A DNA stretch of 64,000 nucleotides from Jiangella endophytica (GCF_003427025.1 NZ_QVAI01000010.1:1-64000); one strand, 5' to 3'. Positions 9,346 to 19,020 are shown, counted from the stretch's first letter. The notes: a model not told the origin generated them from the sequence alone. Made by a program: numbers and translations.

Positions 9346-10944
9346 ATGAAACGGAAGACTCACTGGAGCCGACGGCCGATGGTCGTGGCTTGCGTCTGCG
9401 CCGCGGCGGTGGTCTCGTTCGCGGCCTGCGGTGGGCCCGGAGGCTCGGACTCCGAGGCCACACTCATCGATGGCGGCACCGCGCGGGTCGGCCTGACGTC
9501 ACCGGTCTCGAACTTCGACCCCTACAGCCTGGACGGCTTCGGGGTCGCGAAGTACGCCTACGACTCGCTCGTCAACATCACCATCGATGGCGACATCGTC
9601 TCCGGTCTCGCCACCGAGTGGGACTCGACCGCAACCTCGGCGACGTTCACGCTGCGGCCGGACGTGACGTGCTCCGACGGCTCGACGTTGACCGCGACCG
9701 ACGTCGCGGACGCGATCACCTACGCCAGCGATCCGGCGAACCAGCTGCAGGCTGCGCAGTTGCTGCTGCCCAGTGTTCCGTTCACCGTCGAGGGCGACGA
9801 CGACACGAGCACGGTCGAGGTGGTGATGTCGGAGCCCTACAGCTTCTCCGTCCGCACGGTCGGACTTCTTCCCATCGTCTGCCCGAGTGGTCTCGCTGAT
9901 CCCGAGTCCCTGACATCGACCACTCACGGTACGGGCCCTTACGAGTTGGCCGACTACTCCTCTGCCGGCCCGTACGAGCTCACCGTCCGCGACGGATACG
10001 CCTGGGGCCCCGACGGTGCGTCGACCGATGAGCCGGGAGTGCCCGCGAAGGTCGTGATCTCGGTCGTGCCCAGCGAGGCCACGAAGGCCAACCTGCTGAC
10101 GGCCGGAGATCTGGAGATCGCGGTGGTCGCCGGTCCCGACCAGGCGCGGCTCGATGCGGCTGGCCTCTTCTCCGCGCCGATCCCCACCGTGGCCGGGATC
10201 ACCTACTTCAACCAGGCCGCGGGCCGTCCCCTCGCCGACACGGCGCTCCGGACGGCGCTGATCGAGGCCCTGGACCGTCAGGCGCTGGCCAACGTGGCCG
10301 TGGGCGGCGAGGGCAAGCCGGCGACGGCGCTAGGTCCGGCGAACGCGGTCTGCCACGCCGACATTGTCGATGCCAACCTGCCGGAGGGCGACGCTCTGGA
10401 CACCCTCGCCGCGGCTGGGTGGAGTCAGGCCGGCGGCAGGCTGGAGAAGGACGGGGACCAGCTGTCGATCAGAGTGCTCACCCTCTCCTCCGACACCCAG
10501 CTGATGGCGGTCGCCGAGCTCATGGGAAAGATGTGGGCGGACCTGGGCATCGACATCGAGATGTTGGCCCAGGACGCGACGAGCTTCACGTCGACGTTGT
10601 ACGAGACCGGCAACTGGGACGTTCTGGTCGGCGCGAGCTCGATCAGCCTGCCGACGACGCTGATCCCGGTGCTCTCGGGTCCGCCTCCGCCGGATGGCAC
10701 CAACTTCTCGCACATCGAGAACGATGAGTACTCGAGCGCGGTGTCCGAAGCGCTGACGAAGGAGGACACCGACAGCTGCCCCTTCTGGCAGCAGGCGGAC
10801 GCGGCTCTGCTGCAGGCGGCGGACATCCTCCCGATCGCGGAGTCCAGCACCTACTACTGGGGTCAGAACGTGCGGTTCGCGCTGACCGCGACCGGGGCGA
10901 ACAGCCCGGCGGTCGATCCGAGCAGCATCCGGCTGTCCGAGTAG
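9346..10944 (+). CDS. peptide ABC transporter substrate-binding lipoprotein
   Basis: 532-aa extracytoplasmic binding protein (SBP_bac_5 type) that delivers peptides or similar ligands to the permeases at 13705 and 14703. It has a lipoprotein signal: MKRK, a hydrophobic segment, and the lipobox FAAC with Cys28. Further on, SNFDPYSLDGFGVAKYAYDS and VLLTAGDL-like segments follow the family pattern. The ATG at 9346 is chosen because it gives this signal peptide; the frame is open upstream to 9193 without any. The gene is first in a likely operon with the S9 peptidase, the importer and the serine hydrolase. Confidence 0.92.
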   Translation: MKRKTHWSRRPMVVACVCAAAVVSFAACGGPGGSDSEATLIDGGTARVGLTSPVSNFDPYSLDGFGVAKYAYDSLVNITIDGDIVSGLATEWDSTATSATFTLRPDVTCSDGSTLTATDVADAITYASDPANQLQAAQLLLPSVPFTVEGDDDTSTVEVVMSEPYSFSVRTVGLLPIVCPSGLADPESLTSTTHGTGPYELADYSSAGPYELTVRDGYAWGPDGASTDEPGVPAKVVISVVPSEATKANLLTAGDLEIAVVAGPDQARLDAAGLFSAPIPTVAGITYFNQAAGRPLADTALRTALIEALDRQALANVAVGGEGKPATALGPANAVCHADIVDANLPEGDALDTLAAAGWSQAGGRLEKDGDQLSIRVLTLSSDTQLMAVAELMGKMWADLGIDIEMLAQDATSFTSTLYETGNWDVLVGASSISLPTTLIPVLSGPPPPDGTNFSHIENDEYSSAVSEALTKEDTDSCPFWQQADAALLQAADILPIAESSTYYWGQNVRFALTATGANSPAVDPSSIRLSE

Positions 10945-11018
10945 AGGCCGGGTCTGTTCCGCCGCCCACACGCACCAGGGGGAGATCATCTCGTTGCACG
11001 AGCTGGACCTCATCCATC

Positions 11019-11050
11019 GAGTGCCCGGCCGGCACGCCGGCCGGGCACTC
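11019..11050 (+). terminator. perfect 15-bp hairpin between lipoprotein and peptidase genes
   Basis: Inverted repeat 11019-11033 / 11036-11050 is perfect over 15 bp (GAGTGCCCGGCCGGC and its complement) with only two unpaired bases, so the real loop is probably four. It has no T-run. It lies 75 bases after the lipoprotein stop and 43 before the peptidase start. A likely role is partial termination or 3'-end protection, giving more binding protein than importer, a common arrangement in ABC operons. Confidence 0.65.
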
Positions 11051-11092
11051 GCAGGGGGCCATGCCCCTCGGCACCGGCGAGGAGTTGAGTAG

Positions 11093-13288
11093 ATGTCCAC
11101 CGGCCATGACGGCTTCGACAGGTTCTTCGGAGGTCTCGACCGGCTGGCGCCGGGTGGCACGGTCGTGCCCGCGTGGTCGCCCGACGCCAGGTGGCTCGCC
11201 TTCATCGACGGGCCGGCCGATGACCGCCAGGGCTGGCTGGCCGACTGCGCGAGCGGCGAGCGGAAGCCGCTGGTCCCCGACGTCTCCTCACTGCGGGAGT
11301 CGATCCGGCACCTGACAGGCGAGACCCCGGCCGGTCGCGGGCTGCCCTTCGACCACGTCATCTTCGCCGCAGACGCTCAGGTGGAGGCGCGCGTCGGCGG
11401 GGTACGAGTGCGCATCGAGTTGGACAGCGGCAAGGCCGAGAGGCTCGCCGACGGCGAGGAGGGGAGTGTGACGCCGCGTGAGTTCCTTCGCCCGCGTCCG
11501 CTGATCGATCCGGCCGAGGCTCGAGAACTCGCCTCTCCCGGTGGGGCCCTCCTGGCCTCGATGGCCGACGGGAATGTCGTCGTGCGATCGACGATCGACG
11601 GCCGGGTGTCATCTCTGACGAGCGACGGCACGCCGGAACACGACTACCGCTTCGACCTGGTCGATTCCGGCCTGGCCTCGTTGGGCATGGCGTTCCCGGT
11701 CTGCAACTGGTCACCTGACGGCTCGCGCCTGGCGGTCTCGAGGGTCGACAGCCGGGGCGTTCACCGGGCCCCGCAGGTGCACTACCTCAATCGTGAGGAG
11801 GAGGTCGTCCACCGGTACTGCGCGCAGGCCGGCGGCCAGCTCGAGCGCACGACTCTGCACGTCCTCGACGTCTTCGGCCGGCCAGCCGTGCAGCTCGACC
11901 TCGGCGACACCACCGACACCTACCCCGTGCCCGCCGCGTGGCTGCCCGACGGCAGGCACCTCATCGTCTTCGTCATGAGCCGCGACTGCCGGCGGATCGA
12001 CGTCGTGCTCGCCGACGCGCAGACCGGAGCGACCCGGCCGATCTTCCGCGAGGTCGGCGATTCCTTCCTCCGGATCCATCACGACGTCTACTACGCCAGC
12101 AAGATCGGCCTGTTCCTCACCCCCGACGGCGCGCACGTGCTGTGGCTGTCCGAGCGATCAGGCTGGAAACACCTGTACCTGTACGACCTCGAGGGCACGT
12201 TGGTCCGGCAGCTGACCGACGGCGAGTGGCCGGTGGACTACGTGCACCACGTCGACGACGATCACGTGTACTTCACCGCGCACATCGACACAGACCGTCC
12301 CTACGACACACACCTGGCGCGGGTGCGGCTCGACGGGGGGCCCGTCGAGCAGCTCACCAGCGACCCCGGCGCCCACTCGATGGTCATGGCGCCGAGGGGC
12401 GATGTGCTCGTGGACACCTGGTCCACGGTGGCGACGGCCCCACGCAGCGTGTTGCGTTCGGTCGACGGATCCCTTCTGGCCGAGCTGTCCACCGCGGACA
12501 CCTCGGGCCTGGCGTGGACCCCGACCCAGGAGTTCACGGTGCTCGCCGCCGACGGTGAGACGGAGCTGTGGGGGGCGGTGTTCTTCCCGGCCGATTTCGA
12601 CGAGACCCGGACGTACCCGCTGGTCGAGTACGTCTACGGGGGCCCGCAGTGGGTGGCCGCTCCGCACTCCTTCGACTACGGAGCCTTCGGCAGGCACGCC
12701 CACGCACTCGCTCAGCTCGGCTACATCGTGTTCGTCGTCGACGGCCGAGGCACCCCTGGGCGATCCAAAGCCTTCCACGACGTCGTCTACGGCGACTGGA
12801 CGGCCGGTCTGGTGCCGGATCACGCCGCTGCAGCGCTGCAGCTGAAGGAGCGCTACTCCTTCCTCTCCGAGTCCCCTGTCGCCGTGATCGGGTACAGCTG
12901 GGGCGGCTACGCGGCCTTTCGTCTGGCCGCTGAACGCCCCGATGTCTACGGGGCCGCCGTCTCCCTGGCGGCAGGGTTCGATCCCTACTCACTCGTGCTC
13001 TACGAGTGCTATCTCGGCCTGCCGCAGGCGAACCCCCAGGCGTACCGGAAGGCCGAGACGTATCCGCTGGCCCACTCGTTCGCATCACCGTTCCTGCTCG
13101 CCTGCGGCTCCGCGGACCACCCGCAATGGCCTGACGTCATGAAGATGAGCGAGACGCTGATCCGCGCCGGCAAGGAGCACGAGTTCGTCGTGCTGCCAGG
13201 ACAGATCCACGCCCTCGACGCAGTGCACGCCGCGTACTTCTGGCGCAAAGTCCGTACGTTCCTCGCCGCCCACCTCGCGGCGGGCTGA
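11093..13288 (+). CDS. S9 family peptidase (prolyl oligopeptidase/DPP-IV type)
   Basis: 731-aa serine peptidase that should cleave short peptides. The N-terminal two thirds form a beta-propeller with repeated WSPDGSRLAVSR-like and WLPDGRHLIVFV-like blades, including a DPP-IV-like YYA/HHDVYYASKIG stretch. The C-terminal alpha/beta hydrolase carries the triad Ser602 in GYSWGGYAAF, Asp675 in CGSADHPQW and His706 in LPGQIHALD. No signal peptide is seen, so it is cytoplasmic and probably processes peptides brought in by the linked importer. GAGGAG lies eight bases before the ATG. Confidence 0.92.
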   Translation: MSTGHDGFDRFFGGLDRLAPGGTVVPAWSPDARWLAFIDGPADDRQGWLADCASGERKPLVPDVSSLRESIRHLTGETPAGRGLPFDHVIFAADAQVEARVGGVRVRIELDSGKAERLADGEEGSVTPREFLRPRPLIDPAEARELASPGGALLASMADGNVVVRSTIDGRVSSLTSDGTPEHDYRFDLVDSGLASLGMAFPVCNWSPDGSRLAVSRVDSRGVHRAPQVHYLNREEEVVHRYCAQAGGQLERTTLHVLDVFGRPAVQLDLGDTTDTYPVPAAWLPDGRHLIVFVMSRDCRRIDVVLADAQTGATRPIFREVGDSFLRIHHDVYYASKIGLFLTPDGAHVLWLSERSGWKHLYLYDLEGTLVRQLTDGEWPVDYVHHVDDDHVYFTAHIDTDRPYDTHLARVRLDGGPVEQLTSDPGAHSMVMAPRGDVLVDTWSTVATAPRSVLRSVDGSLLAELSTADTSGLAWTPTQEFTVLAADGETELWGAVFFPADFDETRTYPLVEYVYGGPQWVAAPHSFDYGAFGRHAHALAQLGYIVFVVDGRGTPGRSKAFHDVVYGDWTAGLVPDHAAAALQLKERYSFLSESPVAVIGYSWGGYAAFRLAAERPDVYGAAVSLAAGFDPYSLVLYECYLGLPQANPQAYRKAETYPLAHSFASPFLLACGSADHPQWPDVMKMSETLIRAGKEHEFVVLPGQIHALDAVHAAYFWRKVRTFLAAHLAAG

Positions 13289-13292
13289 GGCG

Positions 13293-13700
13293 ATGGAGTT
13301 CATGTCGGAGGATCACGTCGCCGTGATCAACACGATCCTGCGGCGCGATCCCGCCGTACACGAGGCGTGCGCCCGGCTGGCGGGACCGCGAGTGCTCGCC
13401 TACCGGCTGGAGCGCGAGCCTGGCGGCGAGCCGGTGCACTGGACGATCGCCTTCGAGCAGACCGTCCAATTCTCCCTGGCCGAGGCCGCGGCACCTGACG
13501 TGGTCCTGGTCGGGGACTGGAGCGTGATGATCCGCGCGGCGAAGGCGAACCGTGAGGGTGTCCGGGTCGATCCGGAGCTCTCGGTGGAAGGAGACGAGGA
13601 GATTCTCGATGAGATCCTCCAAGTGCTCGGGCTCGCGAGTGACATCGCGACGGTTCCGGTGACGTTCCCTGTGCCGGCCGACGTACGGCGGGTGGGTTGA
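13293..13700 (+). CDS. small SCP2-like protein of unknown function
   Basis: 135-aa protein between the peptidase and the permease genes, four bases after the former and four before the latter, so it belongs to the operon. The central part VQFSLAEAAAPDVVLVGDWS, followed by VRVDPELSVEGDEEILDEIL, resembles the core of sterol-carrier (SCP2) folds: an alternating strand, then a short helix, then a strand ending in G-D. No catalytic residues can be named. Two ATGs are possible (13293, 13302). Family assignment is tentative; a ligand-binding accessory role in the transport operon is a guess. Confidence 0.6.
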   Translation: MEFMSEDHVAVINTILRRDPAVHEACARLAGPRVLAYRLEREPGGEPVHWTIAFEQTVQFSLAEAAAPDVVLVGDWSVMIRAAKANREGVRVDPELSVEGDEEILDEILQVLGLASDIATVPVTFPVPADVRRVG

Positions 13701-13704
13701 GCTG

Positions 13705-14703
13705 GTGACCGCCGAACTGTCCAGCCCGGGGAGGGCCTCCGCCGCGCAGGGGCTACGCAATCCCTGGGTCGCGTTCCTGATCAGGCGTCTGTCGTGGCTG
13801 GTCGTGTCGCTGTGGGTGGTGGTCACGGCCGCGTTCCTGATGATCCAGCTGGTTCCGGGTGACCCGGTGCGGGCGGCGCTCGGGACGTCGGCGCCGGCAG
13901 AGCTGGTGCAAGCGCGTCGAGAGTCGTTGGGCCTCGACGATCCCTTGCCGACCCAGTACTGGAACCATCTCCGTTCGGTGCTCACCGGTGACTTCGGGAC
14001 GTCGATGACGACCGACCTCCCGGTCTCGCAGCTGGTGGGTGACCGGTTGCCGACGACCGTGACACTGGCGGCGCTCTCGTTTGTGGTGATCATCCTCATC
14101 GCGGTGCCGCTCGGCGTGACGATTGCGGTGCTGACGCGTGGAGCGCGGTGGCGTGGTGGAGAGCTGGCCTTCACGTCGGCGAGCGTCGTCGTGGCGGCGA
14201 TCCCGGAGTTCCTGCTCGCGGTCGGCCTGGTCTACGTCTTCGCCGTGACTCTGGGCTGGTTCCCCGTCGCCGGTGGCGACGGCATGGGCGCCTGGGTCCT
14301 GCCGGTCGCCTCCCTGTCCATCGGCCCGGCGGCCGTCATCGCACGGATCGTGAGGGTGGAGGTGCTTGCCGTCCTGGGACAGGACTTCGTGCGAACGGCG
14401 CGCGCCAAACGTCTGCCTCCCTGGCGGATCTACGCGCGCCACGCATTGCCGAACGCGTTGACCGCGACCCTGACGCTCACCGGCCTGCTGCTGACCGGAC
14501 TGGTGGCCGGGACGGTGCTGGTGGAGAACGTCTTCGCGCTGCAGGGACTCGGCTCGACCATCGTGCAGTCGATCCTGCAGAAGGACTACCCGGTCGTGCA
14601 GGGCATCGTGCTCGTGTACGGGGCGCTGGTCCTGCTGGTGAATCTCGTGGTGGACCTGGTGCTGGCGGCGCTGGACCCGCGCTCGACGATCCGGGAGGCC
14701 TGA
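13705..14703 (+). CDS. peptide ABC transporter permease, DppB/OppB type
   Basis: 332-aa inner-membrane permease. It opens with a long membrane segment (LVVSLWVVVTAAFLMIQLVP) followed by the DppB hallmark GDPVRAALG. Five to six hydrophobic segments follow, with the EAA-loop region DFVRTARAKRLPPWRIYARH ALPNAL near residue 235, which docks onto the ATPase. The start is GTG at 13705. The stop overlaps the ATG of the next gene by one base. It forms the channel with the DppC half of the neighbouring fusion protein. Confidence 0.93.
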   Translation: MTAELSSPGRASAAQGLRNPWVAFLIRRLSWLVVSLWVVVTAAFLMIQLVPGDPVRAALGTSAPAELVQARRESLGLDDPLPTQYWNHLRSVLTGDFGTSMTTDLPVSQLVGDRLPTTVTLAALSFVVIILIAVPLGVTIAVLTRGARWRGGELAFTSASVVVAAIPEFLLAVGLVYVFAVTLGWFPVAGGDGMGAWVLPVASLSIGPAAVIARIVRVEVLAVLGQDFVRTARAKRLPPWRIYARHALPNALTATLTLTGLLLTGLVAGTVLVENVFALQGLGSTIVQSILQKDYPVVQGIVLVYGALVLLVNLVVDLVLAALDPRSTIREA

Positions 14704-16586
14704 TGCGCTCGCGCAGGTGGATGCGTGTCGTGACCACACCCTCGGGTGCGGTGGCGGTGGCGCTGCTGGTGCTGGTCATCGGGCTGGCGATCCTGGCGCC
14801 GATCATCTGGGGCGACGCCGCCTCGGAGGTCAACGACAGCGCGCCGGTACAGGGCCCGTCGAGCGCGCACTGGGCCGGGACCGACGCACTGGGGCGCGAC
14901 ATCTTCTACCGGGTACTGGTGGCCACCCGGCTCTCGATCGAGCTGGCGGTGATGGCCTCACTCCTCGGCGTGGTCGTCGGCACGGTCGTGGGCACGGCGC
15001 CGTCGGTCCTGCCGCGGTGGGCGGGCAGATGGGTGAGCTCGGCCGTCAACATCGCGGTGGCGTTCCCGAGCCTGCTGCTGGTGTTGTTCTTCGCGGTCGT
15101 CTTCGGCGTGGGGACCACAGGCGCCGTCCTGGCCATCGGCCTCGCCTTCGCGCCCGGATTCGCCCGGCTGACGCAGACGCTGTCGGCGGCGGTCGTGGGC
15201 CGCGACTTCGTGGCGGCCGCGCGGGTGGCCGGCGTGGGGCGGCTTCGGATCCTGGTCCGGCACGTCCTGCCGAACATCGGCGAACCGCTGGTGGTGAACG
15301 CGACGATCAACGCCGGCCAGGCGCTGCTGGCGTTCGCGGGGCTGTCGTTCCTGGGGATCGGCGTGCAGGCGCCGTCCTACGACTGGGGCCGGCTGCTCGG
15401 CGAAGGGCTGACCCAGATCTACGTCAACCCCGCGGCCGCGCTGGCTCCCGCCGTGGCGGTGGTGATCGCAGGGCTCGCGTTCAACCTGCTGGGGGAGACA
15501 GCGGCCGCCGTGATCGGGGTCCGGACCGGCCCAACGAGATCGGGTCCGCTTCCGGCCACGCCCGGACGCGACGAGCCGATCGACGCGTCCGGCGATCAGC
15601 CGGTCCTCGCCGTCGAGAACCTGCACGTCGCGTTCCCTCGTGACGGCCGTTGGGCGACTCCCGTGCGCGGCATCAGCTTCGCCGTCAGGCCGGGCGAGTT
15701 CGTCGGCGTCGTCGGCGAGTCCGGCTCGGGTAAGAGCGTCACGGCCTTGGCTGTGTCGCGGTTGATCGAGCACCCGGGCGTGGTCACCGCCGACCGGCTG
15801 GACTTCGCGGGTGTGCCGATGCTGTCCACGCCTGAACGGGAGCTGCGTCCTCTTCTCGGTACCTCGCTGGCCATGGTCTTCCAGGACCCGACGACCTCGT
15901 TCAATCCGACCCGGCGGGTCGGCCGGCAGCTCGCCGAGGTCGCCGAGCAGCACCAGGATCTGCGTCGCGGACCGGCTCTGGCGCGTGCGGTGGATCGGTT
16001 GCGCGCGGTGCGGATCGCGGCAGCTGAGCGCCGGGCGGGCCAGTATCCGCACGAGTTCTCGGGCGGAATGCGACAACGCGCGATGATCGGCATGGGGCTG
16101 ATGGGGACGCCCAAGCTGGTGATCGCCGACGAACCGACCACCGCGCTGGACGTCACGGTGCAGGGGCAGATCCTCCGGCTGCTGTCGGAGGTCCGCGCCG
16201 AGACGGACGCCGCGATCCTGCTGATCAGCCACGACATCACCGTCGTGGCGCAGACCTGCAGCCGGATCCTGGTCATGTACGCGGGGCGGATCGTCGAGGA
16301 CCTGCCGGCCGCGGACCTGACCCGCACGCCTCGCCATCCGTACACGAAAGCGCTGCTCGCGGTCGTGCCGGACCTCGCCACAGATCGTGAACAGCCCCTC
16401 GTCGCGATCGCTGGACGCCCGCCCGCACCCGAACAGATCCCCGCCGGGTGCGCGTTCGCCGCTCGGTGCCCGTTGGCCGATGAACGCTGTAGGACCGATG
16501 ATCCGGCGCTGGTCCAGGTCGCGCAGCTGCATCGCGTCGCCTGCTGGCACGCCGATGACCAGCACGATCAAGGGACGATGGGATGA
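14703..16586 (+). CDS. fused ABC permease (DppC type) and ATPase (DppD type)
   Basis: 627-aa fusion of two importer subunits that are usually separate. Residues 1-280 are a DppC-like permease: one N-terminal membrane helix, WAGTDALGRDIFYRVL, and the EAA loop VAAARVAGVGRLRILVRHVL. After a short linker, residues 300-627 are an ATPase with Walker A GESGSGKS (338-345), signature FSGGMRQRAMIGM, Walker B LVIADEPTTALD, and the oligopeptide-type C-terminal Cys cluster CAFAARCPLADERC. The frame is open without a stop through the linker, so the fusion is real in this sequence. The frame also extends upstream of 14703, but the ATG at 14703 starts at the first membrane helix. Confidence 0.93.
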   Translation: MRSRRWMRVVTTPSGAVAVALLVLVIGLAILAPIIWGDAASEVNDSAPVQGPSSAHWAGTDALGRDIFYRVLVATRLSIELAVMASLLGVVVGTVVGTAPSVLPRWAGRWVSSAVNIAVAFPSLLLVLFFAVVFGVGTTGAVLAIGLAFAPGFARLTQTLSAAVVGRDFVAAARVAGVGRLRILVRHVLPNIGEPLVVNATINAGQALLAFAGLSFLGIGVQAPSYDWGRLLGEGLTQIYVNPAAALAPAVAVVIAGLAFNLLGETAAAVIGVRTGPTRSGPLPATPGRDEPIDASGDQPVLAVENLHVAFPRDGRWATPVRGISFAVRPGEFVGVVGESGSGKSVTALAVSRLIEHPGVVTADRLDFAGVPMLSTPERELRPLLGTSLAMVFQDPTTSFNPTRRVGRQLAEVAEQHQDLRRGPALARAVDRLRAVRIAAAERRAGQYPHEFSGGMRQRAMIGMGLMGTPKLVIADEPTTALDVTVQGQILRLLSEVRAETDAAILLISHDITVVAQTCSRILVMYAGRIVEDLPAADLTRTPRHPYTKALLAVVPDLATDREQPLVAIAGRPPAPEQIPAGCAFAARCPLADERCRTDDPALVQVAQLHRVACWHADDQHDQGTMG

Positions 16587-17596
16587 GCGAGCTGCGTTTC
16601 GAGCACGTGAGCGTGCGGTACGGCTCCGGCCGTGCCGCCCTGACCGCGGTCGATCACGTCAGCCTGACCGTGCCGTCCGGTCAGGTCGTGGGGTTGGTCG
16701 GGGAGTCGGGTTCGGGCAAGTCGACGCTGGCTCGCGCGGCGGTCGGGCTGTCTCCGGTCGCCGAGGGCCGTGTGGTGCTCGAGGGCACCGACGTGCGCAG
16801 GCTGCCACGTCGTCACCGGCCCCTGCAGATGGTCTTCCAGGATCCGTACTCGAGCCTCGACCCGCGCATGACCATCGGCCAATCCGTCGCCGAGGCCATG
16901 CCCCGCGCCGCGCACGGCGGGCGGCGCGGTCGACGGCTGGAGGTCGCCCGGCTGCTGGAACTGGTCAACCTGGATCCGGAACGCGTCGACATGCTGCCCG
17001 GCGAGCTCTCCGGTGGGCAGCGGCAACGAGTCGCGCTGGCCCGGGCCCTGGCCGGCCGGCCCGAGGTCATCATCGCTGACGAGATCACGTCGGCACTCGA
17101 CGTCTCGGTGCAGGGGGCCCTGCTCAACGTGGTCCGCGGCCTCCAGCGTGAGCTGGGGCTGTCGATGCTGTTCATCTCCCACAACCTGGCCGTCGTGCGC
17201 TACCTGTCCGATGTCATCGCGGTCATGTACCTCGGTCGAATCGTCGAGGTCGGCCCCACCCTCGACGTGCTGTCGCGTCCGCAACACCCCTACACACGAG
17301 ACCTGCTGGCGGCGGCCTCGCACACGAGACATGGGCTCGATGACCCTCTGGTGAGCATCGCCGACGCCGAGCCCGCCGACGCCGAGCCCGCCGACCCGCA
17401 TCACCCGCCCGCCGGCTGTCGCTACCACCCCCACTGTCCCATCGGTCCGCTCGTCCATGCCGATCGTCGGATCTGCGTTTCCGCGGATCCCGCCGAAGGC
17501 GCTGAGCAGCGTCCCCACCACGCCGCCTGTCACTTCACCGAAGGCGGAGAACACCTACTCAACCGGGAGGAAGACCGGCATGTCCGCGGCCATTGA
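16583..17596 (+). CDS. peptide ABC transporter ATPase, DppF/OppF type
   Basis: 337-aa second ATPase of the importer. It starts in a 4-bp ATGA overlap with the fusion gene. Walker A is GESGSGKS (40-47), signature LSGGQRQRVALARALA, Walker B VIIADEITSALD. The C-terminal oligo_HPY-type tail is present (Tyr/His-rich, CRYHPHCPI). Near residue 255 the hexapeptide ADAEPADAEPAD is a short in-frame duplication. It pairs with the ATPase half of the preceding protein to drive uptake. Confidence 0.93.
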   Translation: MSELRFEHVSVRYGSGRAALTAVDHVSLTVPSGQVVGLVGESGSGKSTLARAAVGLSPVAEGRVVLEGTDVRRLPRRHRPLQMVFQDPYSSLDPRMTIGQSVAEAMPRAAHGGRRGRRLEVARLLELVNLDPERVDMLPGELSGGQRQRVALARALAGRPEVIIADEITSALDVSVQGALLNVVRGLQRELGLSMLFISHNLAVVRYLSDVIAVMYLGRIVEVGPTLDVLSRPQHPYTRDLLAAASHTRHGLDDPLVSIADAEPADAEPADPHHPPAGCRYHPHCPIGPLVHADRRICVSADPAEGAEQRPHHAACHFTEGGEHLLNREEDRHVRGH

Positions 17597-18983
17597 CACG
17601 TCGGATCTCGAAGCACAGGTCGATCGCCTGAACGCCGAGCTCGGGCTGCCGGGACTCGCCGTCGGCATCTGGCACGGGGGTGAGGAACAGTACGTGTACC
17701 GCGGTGTCACGAGCGTACGGAACCCGCTGCCGGTCGACCAGGACACGCTGTTCCAGTTCGGCTCGACCGGGAAGACCATGACGGCCAGCGCGATCATGCG
17801 CCTGGTCGAGCGCGGCCTCGTCGACCTCGAGGCGCCGGTGCGGCGGTACGTCCCCGAACTCCGGCTGGGCGATGAGCTCGTCGCTCGCGACGTGACGGTG
17901 CTCCACCTGCTCAACCACACGGCGGGCTGGGAAGGGGACATGGTGGACTACACGGGCGAGGGCGACGACGCCCTCGAGCGTTACGTCGCGCTGATGAGCC
18001 GCCTGCACCAGGTCAGCCCACTCGGAACGATCGTCTCCTACAACAATGCCGCCCTCTCGCTGGCCGGTCGGGTCATCGAGAAGGTGACCGGAGTGACCTA
18101 CGAGACGGCCATGCGCGAGCTGCTGCTCGACCCGCTCGGTCTGCACGACACCCTGTTCTCGATGAACGACATCATGCTGCGTCGCTTCGTGGTGGGTCAT
18201 CATCAGAGGGCTGACGGCCGGATCGATCAGGCCACGACGTGGGCGGTCCCGCGCGGTCGTCGTCCCGCCGGTGGAATGTCCGCCACCGCTCGCGACCAGA
18301 TCGCCTGGGCACGATTCCATCTCTGCGGCGGCCTCACGCCGGACGGCACCCGGGTGCTCAGCGCGGAGACGATCCGTCGCATGCAGCAGCCGACCGCGTC
18401 CATGCCGGGTAGCGGGCTGGGCGATCACGTCGGCATCAGCTGGCTGCTGCGCGACGTCGACGGCGTTCGGCTGGTCGCCCACGGCGGGACGACGATCGGC
18501 CAGCATTCGGACTTCGTGATCGTCCCGGATCGCGACTTCGCCGTGGTCGTCCTGACCAACTGCGGCCCCAACGGGAACCAGTTCAAGAACCAGTTCACCG
18601 ACTGGGCCCTGGGTGAGTACCTCGGCCTCGCCCAGGCCGATCCGTCGCTGTCGCTGCGGCCGGACGATGAGCTGACCCGGTACGCCGGCAGGTATCAGAC
18701 CATCGTGGCAATGAACGATGTCAGGGCGAGCGAAGGCCGGCTGGTGATGACGCAGGGAGCGCGCCCGGACCGGGCCGACACGCTACGCCGGGCGGGGGAG
18801 GACCCGGAGGCCCGCCAGGAGTTCGTGCTGGCGATGGTCGAGGGAGCTGGCGATCGATTCGTCGTGGTCGAGGGGGCGACGAAGGGCGCGTCGGGCTACT
18901 TCTCCCGTGACGCCGGGCGCCGCGTGGACGGCCTGCACTTCGGCGGCCGGCTCGCGAAGCGGGTCGGGGGAGCGGCGGCCTGA
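17580..18983 (+). CDS. serine hydrolase, beta-lactamase/D-aminopeptidase fold
   Basis: 467-aa enzyme of the class C beta-lactamase / DD-peptidase superfamily. Catalytic motifs are S62-T-G-K65 (SxxK), Y154-N-N156 (YxN) and H301-G-G in the third position. The ATG at 17580 has GGGAGGAAG upstream and overlaps the importer ATPase by 17 bp, so it is translationally coupled; the open frame from 17457 is not used. No signal peptide is visible, which argues against an antibiotic-resistance role and for cytoplasmic hydrolysis of imported peptides, amides or esters. A 100-residue C-terminal beta domain follows the hydrolase core, as in D-aminopeptidases (DAP). Confidence 0.9.
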   Translation: MSAAIDTSDLEAQVDRLNAELGLPGLAVGIWHGGEEQYVYRGVTSVRNPLPVDQDTLFQFGSTGKTMTASAIMRLVERGLVDLEAPVRRYVPELRLGDELVARDVTVLHLLNHTAGWEGDMVDYTGEGDDALERYVALMSRLHQVSPLGTIVSYNNAALSLAGRVIEKVTGVTYETAMRELLLDPLGLHDTLFSMNDIMLRRFVVGHHQRADGRIDQATTWAVPRGRRPAGGMSATARDQIAWARFHLCGGLTPDGTRVLSAETIRRMQQPTASMPGSGLGDHVGISWLLRDVDGVRLVAHGGTTIGQHSDFVIVPDRDFAVVVLTNCGPNGNQFKNQFTDWALGEYLGLAQADPSLSLRPDDELTRYAGRYQTIVAMNDVRASEGRLVMTQGARPDRADTLRRAGEDPEARQEFVLAMVEGAGDRFVVVEGATKGASGYFSRDAGRRVDGLHFGGRLAKRVGGAAA

Positions 18984-19020
18984 TCGACACCGCGTCCGCC
19001 GGTCCGGTTGGGCGCGGCGA

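Noticed and set aside
14958..16571. 537-codon antisense frame over the permease-ATPase fusion
   Set aside because: Low-complexity Arg/Asp-rich shadow, no start signal, no family.
17370..17395. Tandem repeat in the ATPase gene as a regulatory repeat
   Set aside because: It is one in-frame duplication of six codons (ADAEPADAEPAD), without further copies.
17580..18983. Beta-lactamase resistance gene
   Set aside because: No signal peptide, extra C-terminal domain and peptide-transport context fit a D-aminopeptidase/esterase-like hydrolase better.
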